Shown piece by piece: positions 36,499 to 45,699 of a stretch of 64,000 bases of DNA. The notes under the pieces are model-generated. The model searched no databases, was not told the DNA's origin, and saw only the letters and a list, made by a program, of their open reading frames with translations. Position 1 is the stretch's first letter. Every line of letters starts with the position of its first letter. Both the position numbers and the translations under genes were made by a program. The stretch is from a bacterium. Lineage in GTDB: Bacteria; Bacteroidota; Bacteroidia; Chitinophagales; Saprospiraceae. Location: positions 1 through 64,000 of the forward strand of contig JANSXW010000009.1 in NCBI GenBank assembly GCA_024742755.1, in the 5' to 3' direction.

Positions 36499-37713
36499 AT
36501 GATGCGACCACTGACTTTCCTCTGCGTCACCTGCTATCACAAAGGGCAGGACTTTCTGAGTGCCTGCAAGGCTGCCGGCAATACCGTTTACCTGCTTACA
36601 GCCAAAAACCTGGAGCATGCCGATTGGCCCCGCCACGCTATCGACGAGTTTTTCTATATGGATTCCGATGAGAATACGCCGGAGAACTTCGCCAATCTGG
36701 AACAGGGGCTGGCCTGGCTGATGCGCAGCAAGAAAATCGACCGCATCGTGGCCCTCGATGATTTTGATGTGGAAAAAGCGGCTTTTCTGCGCGAGACGTT
36801 CCGGGTGCCGGGTATGGGGCAGACTACTGCCCGCTACTTCCGCGATAAGCTGGCGATGCGCATGAAAGCTGCAGAAGCTGGCATTCCGGTGCCGCCCTTT
36901 TCACCCCTCTTCAATGATGAGGAGATCACGCATTATGCGACCACGGTGCCTGGCCCCTGGGTCGTCAAGCCGCGGGCAGAAGCCTCCGCTACCGGTATCA
37001 AAAAGGTGCATACGCTGGAAGAGCTCTGGCAGGTGGTCCACAGCCTGGGTGACAAACGCCACGGGTACCTGGTGGAGCAGTTCAAGCCCGGCGCCGTTTA
37101 CCACGCCGATGCCATCACGGTAGATGGGAAAGTCGATTTTTGTCGGGTCTCCAAATACCTGAATACGCCCTTTGAGGTGGCACACGGGGGCGGTATTTTC
37201 CGCTCGGCTACTCTGCCTCTGGGCAGCGAAGACGACAAGGCAGTGCAGGAGCTGCACGCAAAAGTGATGGATGCCTTTGGCATGCAGTTTAGCGCCTCCC
37301 ATACCGAGTTCATCAAGTCGAATGACGAGGGGCAGTTTTACTTTCTGGAAACGAGTTCACGGGTAGGCGGTGCCCACCTGGCAGAGATGGTGGAGTATGC
37401 CTCAGGTATCAACCTGTGGGCAGAGTGGGCGCGGCTCGAAACCGCTATGGCCAAAAAGCAGCCTTACGAGGCCCCACAAGCCAAAGAAGATCATGCCGGC
37501 ATCGTGGTCTCCCTTTCCCGCTTTCAGCACCCCGACAGCTCTGGCTTTGACGATCCGGAAATTGTGTGGCGCCTGCGGAAGAACCACCATATCGGGCTGA
37601 TTGTACGCTCTTCGGACCTGGACCGGATACATGCCCTGCTGGATGACTACGCCGGGCGCATCCACCGCGATTTTCACGCAAGTGCCCCGGTGCCCGATAA
37701 GCCGATGGATTAA
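36499..37713 (+). CDS. ATP-grasp domain protein
   Basis: The 404-residue product has the ATP-grasp fold: an N-terminal Rossmann-like part (LTFLCVTCYHKGQDFLSACKAAGN), then ATP-binding residues in PGPWVVKPRAEASATGIKKV and VEQFKPGAVYHADAITVDGKV, and the metal-binding FLETSSRVGGAHLAEMVEYASG. Members ligate a carboxylate to an amine or thiol with ATP. The substrate is unknown. It follows the M17 peptidase by 39 bp, so peptide metabolism is a possible theme of the operon. An alternative ATG is 3 bp downstream. Confidence 0.85.
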   Translation: MMRPLTFLCVTCYHKGQDFLSACKAAGNTVYLLTAKNLEHADWPRHAIDEFFYMDSDENTPENFANLEQGLAWLMRSKKIDRIVALDDFDVEKAAFLRETFRVPGMGQTTARYFRDKLAMRMKAAEAGIPVPPFSPLFNDEEITHYATTVPGPWVVKPRAEASATGIKKVHTLEELWQVVHSLGDKRHGYLVEQFKPGAVYHADAITVDGKVDFCRVSKYLNTPFEVAHGGGIFRSATLPLGSEDDKAVQELHAKVMDAFGMQFSASHTEFIKSNDEGQFYFLETSSRVGGAHLAEMVEYASGINLWAEWARLETAMAKKQPYEAPQAKEDHAGIVVSLSRFQHPDSSGFDDPEIVWRLRKNHHIGLIVRSSDLDRIHALLDDYAGRIHRDFHASAPVPDKPMD

Positions 37714-37729
37714 TGGTGCCTGTTTTGGG

Positions 37730-38761
37730 CTACCGGTTGTCTAAGTCGAGGATTTGATCAGCCAGCTCTTCCGAGTTGATAATTACCCGGTTGCCCTCCA
37801 CTACGATAGCACCGTCCTTCAGGTGGCCGCTGTTGAAGTAGAGGTAGATTTTGTCGGCATTGACCTTGTGGTTGTAAAATTGGTTGAGGGTCTTCTTATC
37901 GAAGCGGAACTCCTTGTCCATTTCTACCTGATGGTCTTGCAGGTACTGCTGTGCCGGGTTTTCGTTCTTGTAAAACTCCTGCTCGAATTCTTCGATGTTG
38001 ATAACTTTCTGTGGGCTGCTGTTGGCGAACTGCAGCACCTTTTCGTGGAACTGTTGCTGCGGCATGGCTTCTCCGGTTTCTTCATCGACGGGCATGGGCA
38101 GCTCATTGACCATTTCCAGGAACGTATGGGTCAGGTCCCGGCTGCTTTCCGGCCGCTCCAGCCCGATCCACTGAATGAAGTACTCGGAAATGGCTTTTTG
38201 GCTCTTGGCATGCTTGATCAGCTCCACACAACGCCCCTCTCCGGCCTGAAATTTACCAACAAGAATACGGCAGGCCATAGCCAGCTTTTCGGTATTGAGG
38301 TAGGTGACGGTATTGAGCGCAAAAGCTTCGGCCTCTTCTTTTTTGGAAAACACCACGCCTTCCGTATCCCGCACCAGAAAAATGCCCATTACCCGCTGAT
38401 TGGTCAGCTCTTCGGTGTAGTCGATATAGACGAGGTAACCGCCCTTGGCACCCAGCACGCCCTGTAGGGTCAGCTGCAGGGCATTCATCGTTTCTCGGGA
38501 GAAGGAAAGAAAAGCTTCCTCCGTCATGCCGCTATCCACAAAAACCTGGAAGTAGCCCGGGAACAAGGCGTCTTCCGGGGAGCTGAGGTAGCCCTGCAGG
38601 GTGTCCTCCTTGCGTACGAAGGTGTCGTGCAGCTTGTCAGAAAGCGCCTGTGCCCGTTCTTCAACCGGCAGGCAGTACTGACTCAGAAAAACCTTTGCGC
38701 CGCTTTCGTCGGCTTCCTTTTGCAATTCGTGAATGGCGATATGGTGGATAACGGTAGACAT
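37730..38761 (-). CDS. Nucleoid-associated protein (NdpA/YejK family)
   Basis: The 343-residue product opens MSTVIHHIAIHELQKEADESGAKVFLSQ and contains GKFQAGEGRCVELIKHAKSQKAISEYF-like sequence typical of the 37-kDa nucleoid-associated protein family. The family binds the nucleoid; its role is unclear. The ATG at 38761 is preferred over the long upstream extension. A CAAAGGTA box (38776-38783, plus strand) lies 15 bp upstream. It converges on the ATP-grasp gene. Confidence 0.82.
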   Translation of the reverse strand: MSTVIHHIAIHELQKEADESGAKVFLSQYCLPVEERAQALSDKLHDTFVRKEDTLQGYLSSPEDALFPGYFQVFVDSGMTEEAFLSFSRETMNALQLTLQGVLGAKGGYLVYIDYTEELTNQRVMGIFLVRDTEGVVFSKKEEAEAFALNTVTYLNTEKLAMACRILVGKFQAGEGRCVELIKHAKSQKAISEYFIQWIGLERPESSRDLTHTFLEMVNELPMPVDEETGEAMPQQQFHEKVLQFANSSPQKVINIEEFEQEFYKNENPAQQYLQDHQVEMDKEFRFDKKTLNQFYNHKVNADKIYLYFNSGHLKDGAIVVEGNRVIINSEELADQILDLDNR

Positions 38762-38996
38762 CCGGTGTTTTTTGCCAAAGGTAGGAATATTTTGAGTGTG
38801 TCGTAAGCCTGAGATTGGGGTGGTGTTCCTAATAAATTGCACTTTTTCCTGGATAAGCTGGAGCAGAGCGGGAAGCTCTACCCCAGCAGTCATAGGGCTT
38901 AAATGCAGAGGGGTGCCTTTGTGTTTTGTGCAATTTGTTATACATACATTGGGGTGTGGGCTGACCTGAGCAGCAAAAGGCTTTAATTATTGAAGA

Positions 38997-40070
38997 ATGC
39001 CCGCTGCTCTGCTAACTTTACAGCAAAAAGCACCTGTGAAAGCATTAAAAATCATCGGTATACTACTCGCCGGGCTCCTGGCACTTTACCTGTTGGGGCC
39101 CAAACCTGCCCCGCCTCAGCTAAAGGCACAGCTGCCCATTCTCACGACTGCCATCGCCGCACTTGGTGACAGCATCGCCACCGCAGAGCAGGCCGTGCCC
39201 AACCTGAAGCCCAATAACGAGGCCCGCATCATCTGGGCGGACAGCCTGCCCCGGCAGACCGAATACGCATTGGTGTATTTGCCAGGCTTTACCGCCACTT
39301 ACGTGGAAGGCGAGCCAATCCACCGGGAATTCGCAGCTCGTTACGGGTGCAATCTCTACGTTGCCCGGTGGCGCGACCACGGGCTGGAGGTGGAGGACAA
39401 ACTCTTGCATTACCACCCGGACTCTGTGCTGGAAACTGCCGCCCACGCCCTTGCCATCGGCCACCGGATTGGAAAGAAGGTCATACTCATGAGTACCTCT
39501 ACGGGAGGGACATTGTCTATATTGCTGGCTGCGCAGTACCCGGAGCTGGTGGATGGCATCATTGCCTACTCGCCCAACATCCGCATCAAATCAGAAAGCG
39601 CAAAGGTGCTGACGATGCCCTGGGGGCTGCAAATTGCCCGGCAAATGGTTGGAGGCACCCACCGGAGCTTTGAAGCGGAAGCGGAATTCAAAAAATACTG
39701 GTACAACCGCTACCGGCTGGAAGGGCTGGTGCAGCTGCAAAACCTGGTGGCGCATGGCATGGTGCCCGAAACCTTTGCTGCCGTCGAAGCCCCCTTCTTC
39801 CTGGGCTACTACTTCAAAAATGACAGCATACAGGATCAGGTGGTTTCGGTGCCAGCTATGCTGGATATGTACGATCAGTTGAGCACGCCGGAGCCGCTAA
39901 AGAGGAAAGTAGCTTTTCCAGACGTTGACAATCACGCCCTGGCTTCCTATGTTGGGTCGAAGGACCTGGAGCAGGTCCGGCAGGAGACCTTCCGGTTTGC
40001 GGAAGAAATACTGGGGCTTGAGCCCGTGCCAAAGCAGGTTGAAGCTCCCGTGAAAACCGCTTCAGACTAG
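38997..40070 (+). CDS. Membrane-anchored alpha/beta hydrolase
   Basis: The 357-residue product has an N-terminal hydrophobic segment (about 18-34) that is a signal anchor. The hydrolase fold follows, with EYALVYLPGFTATYVEGEP and nucleophile region VILMSTSTGGTLSILLAAQ (Ser about 169), and a C-terminal His in DVDNHALAS. A carboxylesterase or lipase-like activity is likely. A GTG at 39036 (VKALKIIG) is a possible alternative start. It may be cotranscribed with the GH18 gene 57 bp downstream. Confidence 0.8.
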   Translation: MPAALLTLQQKAPVKALKIIGILLAGLLALYLLGPKPAPPQLKAQLPILTTAIAALGDSIATAEQAVPNLKPNNEARIIWADSLPRQTEYALVYLPGFTATYVEGEPIHREFAARYGCNLYVARWRDHGLEVEDKLLHYHPDSVLETAAHALAIGHRIGKKVILMSTSTGGTLSILLAAQYPELVDGIIAYSPNIRIKSESAKVLTMPWGLQIARQMVGGTHRSFEAEAEFKKYWYNRYRLEGLVQLQNLVAHGMVPETFAAVEAPFFLGYYFKNDSIQDQVVSVPAMLDMYDQLSTPEPLKRKVAFPDVDNHALASYVGSKDLEQVRQETFRFAEEILGLEPVPKQVEAPVKTASD

Positions 40071-40127
40071 AACCGAATGCAAGGATATTTGTCTTTTTTA
40101 GTATTCCAAAACCTAAAACCAACGACT

Positions 40128-41330
40128 ATGCGCCTGACCTACATCTTACTGGCCTTTTCCCTTTTCCAACTGCTGAGCTGTAGCACAGCGTCTGAGACTA
40201 CAGAGGCAGAGGCTACCCATGACGACTTTGCCATCATGGCTTACTACGTAGCGAACGACCGGTTCCCACCGGGCGATTTGCCCCTCGATAAGCTCACCCA
40301 CATCATCTATTCCTTCAGCAATATTGTGGACGGGGAGATGGCTTTTACGAACCCGGGGCACGATTCGCTCATGCGCGTCCTGGTCGCGCAGCGGGAAAAA
40401 CACCCCGACCTTAAAGTCATGATTGCCTGCGGGGGCTGGGGCGCCGATGGGTTTTCGGATGCCGCATCTACGGCAGGCACCCGGGATACTTTCATCCGCA
40501 GCACCATTGAATTTCTGAAGCGCTATGACCTGGATGGCCTGGATATGGACTGGGAATACCCGGCGATCCCGGCAGCAGGTACAAGGGCCCGCCCGGAAGA
40601 CAAACAAAACTTCACCCTGCTGATGAAAGGCCTGCGGGAAGCGATGGATACACTGGACCGCCCACAAACCCTGACTTTTGCCTCGGCAGGCTGGGAGCGA
40701 TACTACTACAATGTGGAGACCGTGGAGGTGATGAAGTATGCCGACTACATGAATATCATGACCTACGATCAGGTGGGCGGCCGTTCACCGGTTACCGGGC
40801 ACCACACACCTCTGGGGCTGATTGAGGAGTCTGATTTAGAGGGGCTGCCTATCCTTGATACGGTAGCTAAACGGCGGGAAGAAAGGCCGGAAGCGGAGTA
40901 CGACTGGGCACCGCGTTCGGCTAAGCGCATTGTGAATTACGTGAAAGGGCTGGGGGTAGACCCTAAGCAGCTCGTTATTGGCGGCGCATTCTACGGAAGA
41001 GCCTGGAAAGGCGTCCCGGCAGTCAACAACGGGCTCTACCAACCTAATAAAGGCGTGCATACCGGTTGGCTCGATTACGGTGCTATCCGGGCGGACTATG
41101 AAGATAAGAATGGCTTTACCCGGCACTGGGATTCCATCGCCCTGGCGCCTTACCTGTTCAATCCAACGGATAGCATATTTATTTCCTACGACGACCCGGA
41201 GTCGGTAGCGCTTAAAACGGACTATGTGCAGGAAGAAGGGCTGGGCGGCATTATGTTTTGGCAGTTAAGCAATGACACCCGTGAGGCTGGCAGCCTCCTG
41301 GATGCCATTTGGGCTGCAGCTCAGGATTAA
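40128..41330 (+). CDS. Glycoside hydrolase family 18 lipoprotein (chitinase-like)
   Basis: The 400-residue product has a lipoprotein signal with lipobox LLSC (Cys18). The GH18 barrel carries the catalytic [10 protein letters not shown] (Glu143), [25 protein letters not shown] and [16 protein letters not shown]18 enzymes cleave chitin or related GlcNAc polymers by substrate-assisted catalysis. The protein would be anchored in the outer membrane or exported. The ATG at 40128 starts the lipoprotein signal. Confidence 0.92.
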   Translation: MRLTYILLAFSLFQLLSCSTASETTEAEATHDDFAIMAYYVANDRFPPGDLPLDKLTHIIYSFSNIVDGEMAFTNPGHDSLMRVLVAQREKHPDLKVMIACGGWGADGFSDAASTAGTRDTFIRSTIEFLKRYDLDGLDMDWEYPAIPAAGTRARPEDKQNFTLLMKGLREAMDTLDRPQTLTFASAGWERYYYNVETVEVMKYADYMNIMTYDQVGGRSPVTGHHTPLGLIEESDLEGLPILDTVAKRREERPEAEYDWAPRSAKRIVNYVKGLGVDPKQLVIGGAFYGRAWKGVPAVNNGLYQPNKGVHTGWLDYGAIRADYEDKNGFTRHWDSIALAPYLFNPTDSIFISYDDPESVALKTDYVQEEGLGGIMFWQLSNDTREAGSLLDAIWAAAQD

Positions 41331-41332
41331 CC

Positions 41333-41737
41333 CTAGCTGGCCACACCAAATATAGCAAGCACAACAAGCGCCCCCACAAATATCCAGAAAAATACGCCGA
41401 AGAGGGCGATGGCGGTCGTATCCTGTTTAGGGACATCGGGGTCTGTTTTCTGTTGCATGGTATTGCCTTTGGACAGCTGTCTTTGGTTGGCCTCTCCTAC
41501 GGCGCCGAAGAGCAGGACGATGAGCAGGCCTACTACGAGGAGGTCAATCCACGCCACGCCGTACCAGAGCGGACCGATGGGCGTCACCCATATGCTGGCT
41601 ACCCAGATCGCGAGGGAAAGTACCGCAAACAATGCCCAAAAGCTATTCCAGGGACCGGGCGATTTGGTCAGCCGGGTGAACAAAAGGGAAAGCAGGAACG
41701 CAATGGTCAATGCAAAGGCGAGTGAATAGAATCCCAT
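41333..41737 (-). CDS. Four-helix membrane protein of unknown function
   Basis: The 134-residue product has about four membrane segments, near 1-20, 32-50, 58-80 and 108-130. A polar loop (about 82-106) carries MQQKTDPDVPKQD. I do not recognise the family. It ends 3 bp from the GH18 stop codon, convergent. The hydrophobic pattern on this strand, a plausible ATG and no better frame support it. Confidence 0.6.
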   Translation of the reverse strand: MGFYSLAFALTIAFLLSLLFTRLTKSPGPWNSFWALFAVLSLAIWVASIWVTPIGPLWYGVAWIDLLVVGLLIVLLFGAVGEANQRQLSKGNTMQQKTDPDVPKQDTTAIALFGVFFWIFVGALVVLAIFGVAS

Positions 41738-41834
41738 TTTTCATTTGGTTTTGATGGTAGAATGTACCTTTTGAACGAGGCTGAAAATGGGATGTTCGAA
41801 GCAGGATCGTTGTTATTGTCTGATTATCAATTTT

Positions 41835-43397
41835 TTATTCTTTTACGAATACGCCACTGCTCATCCGGTACCGGTGACTGCCAATGGTGATCAGTTGCCC
41901 TTCATTGACAGCTTTGAGGGTTTCGATGTCTTCGGAGAGGGTGTGGATGGAGCCTCCCGTAGCCCATGCAATTTGCAGATAGTTCTCGTTGATGCCGTGG
42001 TCGAGATTGCCCGCGAGCACGATCCTTACCGGTGTCTGGAGTTGGGGCAGCAATTCCATATCCCGCACATCGCTGTAGTTGTCGGCGATTAGGACGAGCT
42101 CGTCTCCTTCGCCCATCATGCGCATGGCTTCGAGTAGGGCTTCGATATCGTTTTCCTCAGATTCGCCTCCGCTTCCACCGTCAGTGGTGGATTGCATGGT
42201 CCGGAGCAGTACCGGCATATCAGGTGTTTCGGTAGTATAAAACCCTCCGGTTGCCCCAATGGGCTTTTCCGCTTTCCGGTCGCCATCGTTGAAAAAGAGG
42301 TATCGGTTTTGGGCTCCGGGCACGACCGCGAGGGCATGCCAAAGCAGCACTTCGTCCATGTACGGGCGCATACTGCCGGTCAGGTCGGTTACGATGACCT
42401 TGCTCGACCATCCCGCCCGGTTGCGGTAAAAAGCGGACTTGATAGACTCGCCAGTCAACTCATAGAAACGTTCGTTTTTAGCAAGTTGCTCCCGTTCTGT
42501 AGCGGCTTGTTCGCCCACTTTTTCCAGGATTTGCTCCATGTTTACCCCGGAACCCAGGAGGAACATATAATCATAATCGCCACTCAGCAGTCGGAGGGAA
42601 TCCCGGGCTGCCGCGATGGAGTCGCGTGCACGGGCGAGTTCATACAGGGAGTCCCTTCTGGCAGCAAGGCGGGCGCGTTCCGCTTCGCGTTTCAGAAAAG
42701 CTTCCTTACCGATCGTTTGCAGCGTCAGCCGGAGGGTGCCAAGACGATCATCATTGGGCAGTTCAAAACCGGATACATTCGGAACGAAAGCGGTACTGAG
42801 TTGTATGCTGTCGCCCCGGGGCAGCATCAGCAGCGCCTGCCCGTCCGCTCCGGTGGTTGCGGCGAACACCTTTCCACTATTTTGATAATTGAAGTAGATG
42901 GCTTCATCCGGCAAGGGCTCCTCTTCGAAATTCTTAACCAGCAGCCTTAATAAGATGCGGCTGCGTATGGGCTGTTGTGTGGGGGGCACTTGCTGAAATA
43001 CGGTGTCCCCCCGCTCAATTTCGGTGTAGGTCTTAGGCGCATAAAAAAGCGTGTAGCGGCTGCGCACATAGCCGTCATTCAGGGTTTTGACTTCACCAAA
43101 TGCGGGCTGATCCTTTGCATTCACCTGGTAGGAATTGCCCTTAGGCAGGAGCAACCAGGCTTGCCCTCCGCTGTTGGTTGTCGCCTGATAGACGACTCCC
43201 GGTTGCTCCGGGTTGACAAGCCAAAGGGGCATGTCTTTCCAGCTCCGCCCCTGCATGTCCGTCACCTTCAGGCTCACCTGACTGTGGGTGGCCGTGGCCT
43301 CAGGAGGCGTGGATGGCTGAATGAGGGTGTCTGCGGGCTGGGTGTATGCCTTGCCCATTAGCAGGATGGACAGGCAGATCAGGAAAAAGTGGCGCAT
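41835..43397 (-). CDS. Exported von Willebrand factor A-like protein
   Basis: The 520-residue product has a signal peptide ending KAYTQ. Two carboxypeptidase-regulatory-like beta segments follow (about 40-230; for instance GQAWLLLPKGNSYQVNA and GQALLMLPRGDSIQLS are alike). A charged coiled coil lies at about 235-270. The C-terminal VWA domain (about 330-520) shows the MIDAS-like VTDLTGSMRPYM. A surface or periplasmic protein-binding role is inferred. The 240 bp between it and the small membrane protein hold no other gene. Confidence 0.75.
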   Translation of the reverse strand: MRHFFLICLSILLMGKAYTQPADTLIQPSTPPEATATHSQVSLKVTDMQGRSWKDMPLWLVNPEQPGVVYQATTNSGGQAWLLLPKGNSYQVNAKDQPAFGEVKTLNDGYVRSRYTLFYAPKTYTEIERGDTVFQQVPPTQQPIRSRILLRLLVKNFEEEPLPDEAIYFNYQNSGKVFAATTGADGQALLMLPRGDSIQLSTAFVPNVSGFELPNDDRLGTLRLTLQTIGKEAFLKREAERARLAARRDSLYELARARDSIAAARDSLRLLSGDYDYMFLLGSGVNMEQILEKVGEQAATEREQLAKNERFYELTGESIKSAFYRNRAGWSSKVIVTDLTGSMRPYMDEVLLWHALAVVPGAQNRYLFFNDGDRKAEKPIGATGGFYTTETPDMPVLLRTMQSTTDGGSGGESEENDIEALLEAMRMMGEGDELVLIADNYSDVRDMELLPQLQTPVRIVLAGNLDHGINENYLQIAWATGGSIHTLSEDIETLKAVNEGQLITIGSHRYRMSSGVFVKE

Positions 43398-43442
43398 GGT
43401 TTCAGGGTTTATTGTCCAAACGCCAATTCTTGGTTTTCAGTA

Positions 43443-44654
43443 TTAGCGCCGGGTCTTTAACCCATACTGCTTCAGGATTTTGCGAGCGAGTGAAGCCTTA
43501 TGCACCTCATCTGGCCCGTCGTAAATACGGGCGCCCCGTTCCTCCCGGTAGAAGAAGGACAGGATCGTATCATCAGTGATGCCCAGGGCGCCGTGTACCT
43601 GCAATGCCCGGTCGACAACGCGCTGCATCACATCCGCCACATAGAATTTGATGGTGGAAATTTCAGTGCTGGCCGCCCGCTGCCCCTCTTCCTGCATTTT
43701 GAGCGCTGTATGCAGCACCATGTAGCGGGAGGCATCAATTTGGGCGCGGCTTTCCGCAATCCATGATTGGACCATTTGTTTTTCGCCCAGCATGCGGCCT
43801 TCACTTAGTTCGCGGGTAGCCGCCCGGCGGCACATCATGTCGAAGCTGCGCTCGCAAATGCCGATCCAGCGCATGCAGTGGTGGATGCGGCCAGGGCCCA
43901 GGCGTTCCTGCGCGAGTTTGAAGCCTTCTCCTTCCCTGCCCAGAAGATTGGAAATGGGGACCCGGAGGTTGTTGAATTTAACCTCAGCGTGGCTATGCCA
44001 GCCCTCTCCCGCATGCCCCATGATGGGAATATTACGCACCAATTCAAACCCCGGCAAATCAGTGGGCGCGAGGATCATACTCGCCCGGGCGTAGGGCGAT
44101 TCCGCCTCCGGATTGGTAATGGCCATGATGATGGTAAAAGAGGCGCCATCAGCTGCTGTGGTAAACCATTTATGCCCATTGATGACGTACTCGTTGCCTT
44201 CCCGTACCGCAGTGGTGCCCATACGTACCGGGTTGGAGCCCGCGTAGGCCGGTTCGGTCATGGCAAAGCAGGAACGGATATCTCCGGCAAGAAGAGGGTC
44301 GAGGTAACGTTCGCGGATATCCGTACTGCCATACTGTAGCAGCAGCTCAATATTCCCGGCATCCGGCGCCTGACAGTTGAAGGTCAGGTGGCCAAAGGGC
44401 GAAGTGCCGAGGAGCTCGCTGAGTTGGGCAAATTCAGTAAGTTTTAGACCGGGGCCGCCTTCTGCTTCGCTTAGTGCAGCATTCCAGGCACCGGTAGCCT
44501 GTGCCTTGGGGCGGAGGGTGCGGATTTCCCGTTCCACTTCATAGAAAGGGGTCCGTAGCCACCGTAGCTCGTTGGGATAGATGTGGTCATGCAGGAACTG
44601 TTGCACCGGCTCGTAGAGCGCTTGCAGTTTGGGGCTTGCAAAAGTGGCAATCAT
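43443..44654 (-). CDS. Acyl-CoA dehydrogenase family protein
   Basis: This 403-residue FAD enzyme desaturates acyl-CoA in beta-oxidation. Motifs are CFAMTEPAYAGSNPVRMGT, GHKWFTTAADGASF and the C-terminal QVHGALGITDDTILSFFYR with ARIYDGPDEVH. The DGPDEVH end resembles the ACAD10/11 branch, which favours long or branched chains. Chain-length preference is an inference. The gene is alone, with about 240 bp of non-coding sequence upstream, before the Uma2 gene. Confidence 0.9.
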   Translation of the reverse strand: MIATFASPKLQALYEPVQQFLHDHIYPNELRWLRTPFYEVEREIRTLRPKAQATGAWNAALSEAEGGPGLKLTEFAQLSELLGTSPFGHLTFNCQAPDAGNIELLLQYGSTDIRERYLDPLLAGDIRSCFAMTEPAYAGSNPVRMGTTAVREGNEYVINGHKWFTTAADGASFTIIMAITNPEAESPYARASMILAPTDLPGFELVRNIPIMGHAGEGWHSHAEVKFNNLRVPISNLLGREGEGFKLAQERLGPGRIHHCMRWIGICERSFDMMCRRAATRELSEGRMLGEKQMVQSWIAESRAQIDASRYMVLHTALKMQEEGQRAASTEISTIKFYVADVMQRVVDRALQVHGALGITDDTILSFFYREERGARIYDGPDEVHKASLARKILKQYGLKTRR

Positions 44655-44897
44655 AAGGCAGTTTGGTTAGGGTGGTTTGCAATGAATTGCCAAGGTAAGA
44701 AAAAGGGAAGGTTATTTTTTGATGCGGGCTGGCCAGTCGCTGTGAGTAGTCCCCAGTACATAAATATCGCACCAGCTGCCGTCCCAGGGGTAAACCCTTC
44801 GTTTAAGTTTTTCCCACTCCATTGCTCTGGACAAAATTGGTTATAGTTCTTAACTAAGAAACCTCTCCTTAATTATGCTAAAAAAATCAAGTTAAGG

Positions 44898-45512
44898 CTA
44901 AAACGCCTGCGGATGGTCTTGTTCGCCAAGGCTTTTCATCCTTTTGTAAATATCAATGAGTGCTAACTCGCAACCGAGCGAATAAAGCGGCAAAGTCTTG
45001 TCAAGGCCAAAGGCGCTTGAAATACGCCAAAGTTGATCATCCTCTTTATACCAGGATTGAACCTTAGGAATGGTTTGCCATACTAACACATACTCCTTAA
45101 AGGATGGGATGCTGCGATAAGCTTCAAATTTGTCTGTACTGTCATATTGTTTTGTGCTTTCGGATAGTACCTCAATTATAAGCAGCGGATTTAGCAGCAT
45201 GGTTTTTCCGGAAAGTTCCTCTTCTCCGCATACTACAGTACAATCGGGATATACGCAACGGTTAAAAGCAGGGATATACACTTGCTGGTCACTGCTGAAT
45301 ACCGCACAGTCTTTATGATTCTTATCCAAAGCGGAATCAATAGCTGTCCCAACGCTGTTAGCTATCTTATTGTGCGCAGGCGAGCCACCCGCCGTGGCAA
45401 TGACTTCCCCATCCCAGAACTCGTGTTTGGTGGCAGACTGTGCTTCTGCTTCCAGATAGACCTGAAGCGAAGCCGGACGTTTAGCGGACTGCTCTGCAAT
45501 TGACATACTCAC
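44898..45512 (-). CDS. Uma2 family endonuclease-fold protein
   Basis: The 204-residue product is a Uma2 (DUF820) PD-(D/E)XK-fold protein. Likely active-site residues are Asp in VYPDCTVV, Glu in LLIIEVLSEST, and the DKFEAYRSIPSFKEYVLV helix. Nuclease activity is predicted by fold only; Uma2 proteins are abundant in some bacteria with unknown roles. A second Uma2 gene lies at 51514-52092. Confidence 0.85.
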   Translation of the reverse strand: MSMSIAEQSAKRPASLQVYLEAEAQSATKHEFWDGEVIATAGGSPAHNKIANSVGTAIDSALDKNHKDCAVFSSDQQVYIPAFNRCVYPDCTVVCGEEELSGKTMLLNPLLIIEVLSESTKQYDSTDKFEAYRSIPSFKEYVLVWQTIPKVQSWYKEDDQLWRISSAFGLDKTLPLYSLGCELALIDIYKRMKSLGEQDHPQAF

Positions 45513-45616
45513 TTGCTTTATAGGTGGCGGTGCCTTAATAGTAGGTTGCTGAAATTTAATGAATATAGGGGGCTCCCAAGTTTTTCACCTTACATCTGAT
45601 GCACCGCCGAACAGGC

Positions 45617-45648
45617 ATTGACTTTAATTTAAATATACTTTAACTTTG
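45617..45648 (+). promoter_or_regulatory. Promoter of the AbiE operon
   Basis: ATTG (45617-45620), a 20-bp spacer and TAACTTTG (45641-45648) match the Bacteroidota promoter. Repressor half-sites overlap its downstream edge. Confidence 0.6.
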
Positions 45649-45699
45649 TTCATTATTTTAAGTTGTTCATGTTCCGTGAACATAATACAAAAATGAACA
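45647..45699 (+). promoter_or_regulatory. Candidate AbiEi operator: repeated TGTTCAT half-sites
   Basis: TGTTCAT occurs at 45647-45653 and 45664-45670. Its inverse ATGAACA lies at 45693-45699 over the start codon. A 15-bp palindrome ATGTTC-CGT-GAACAT covers 45669-45683. AbiEi antitoxins repress their own promoter by binding inverted repeats, so this cluster is a likely operator. That function is inferred. Confidence 0.55.
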
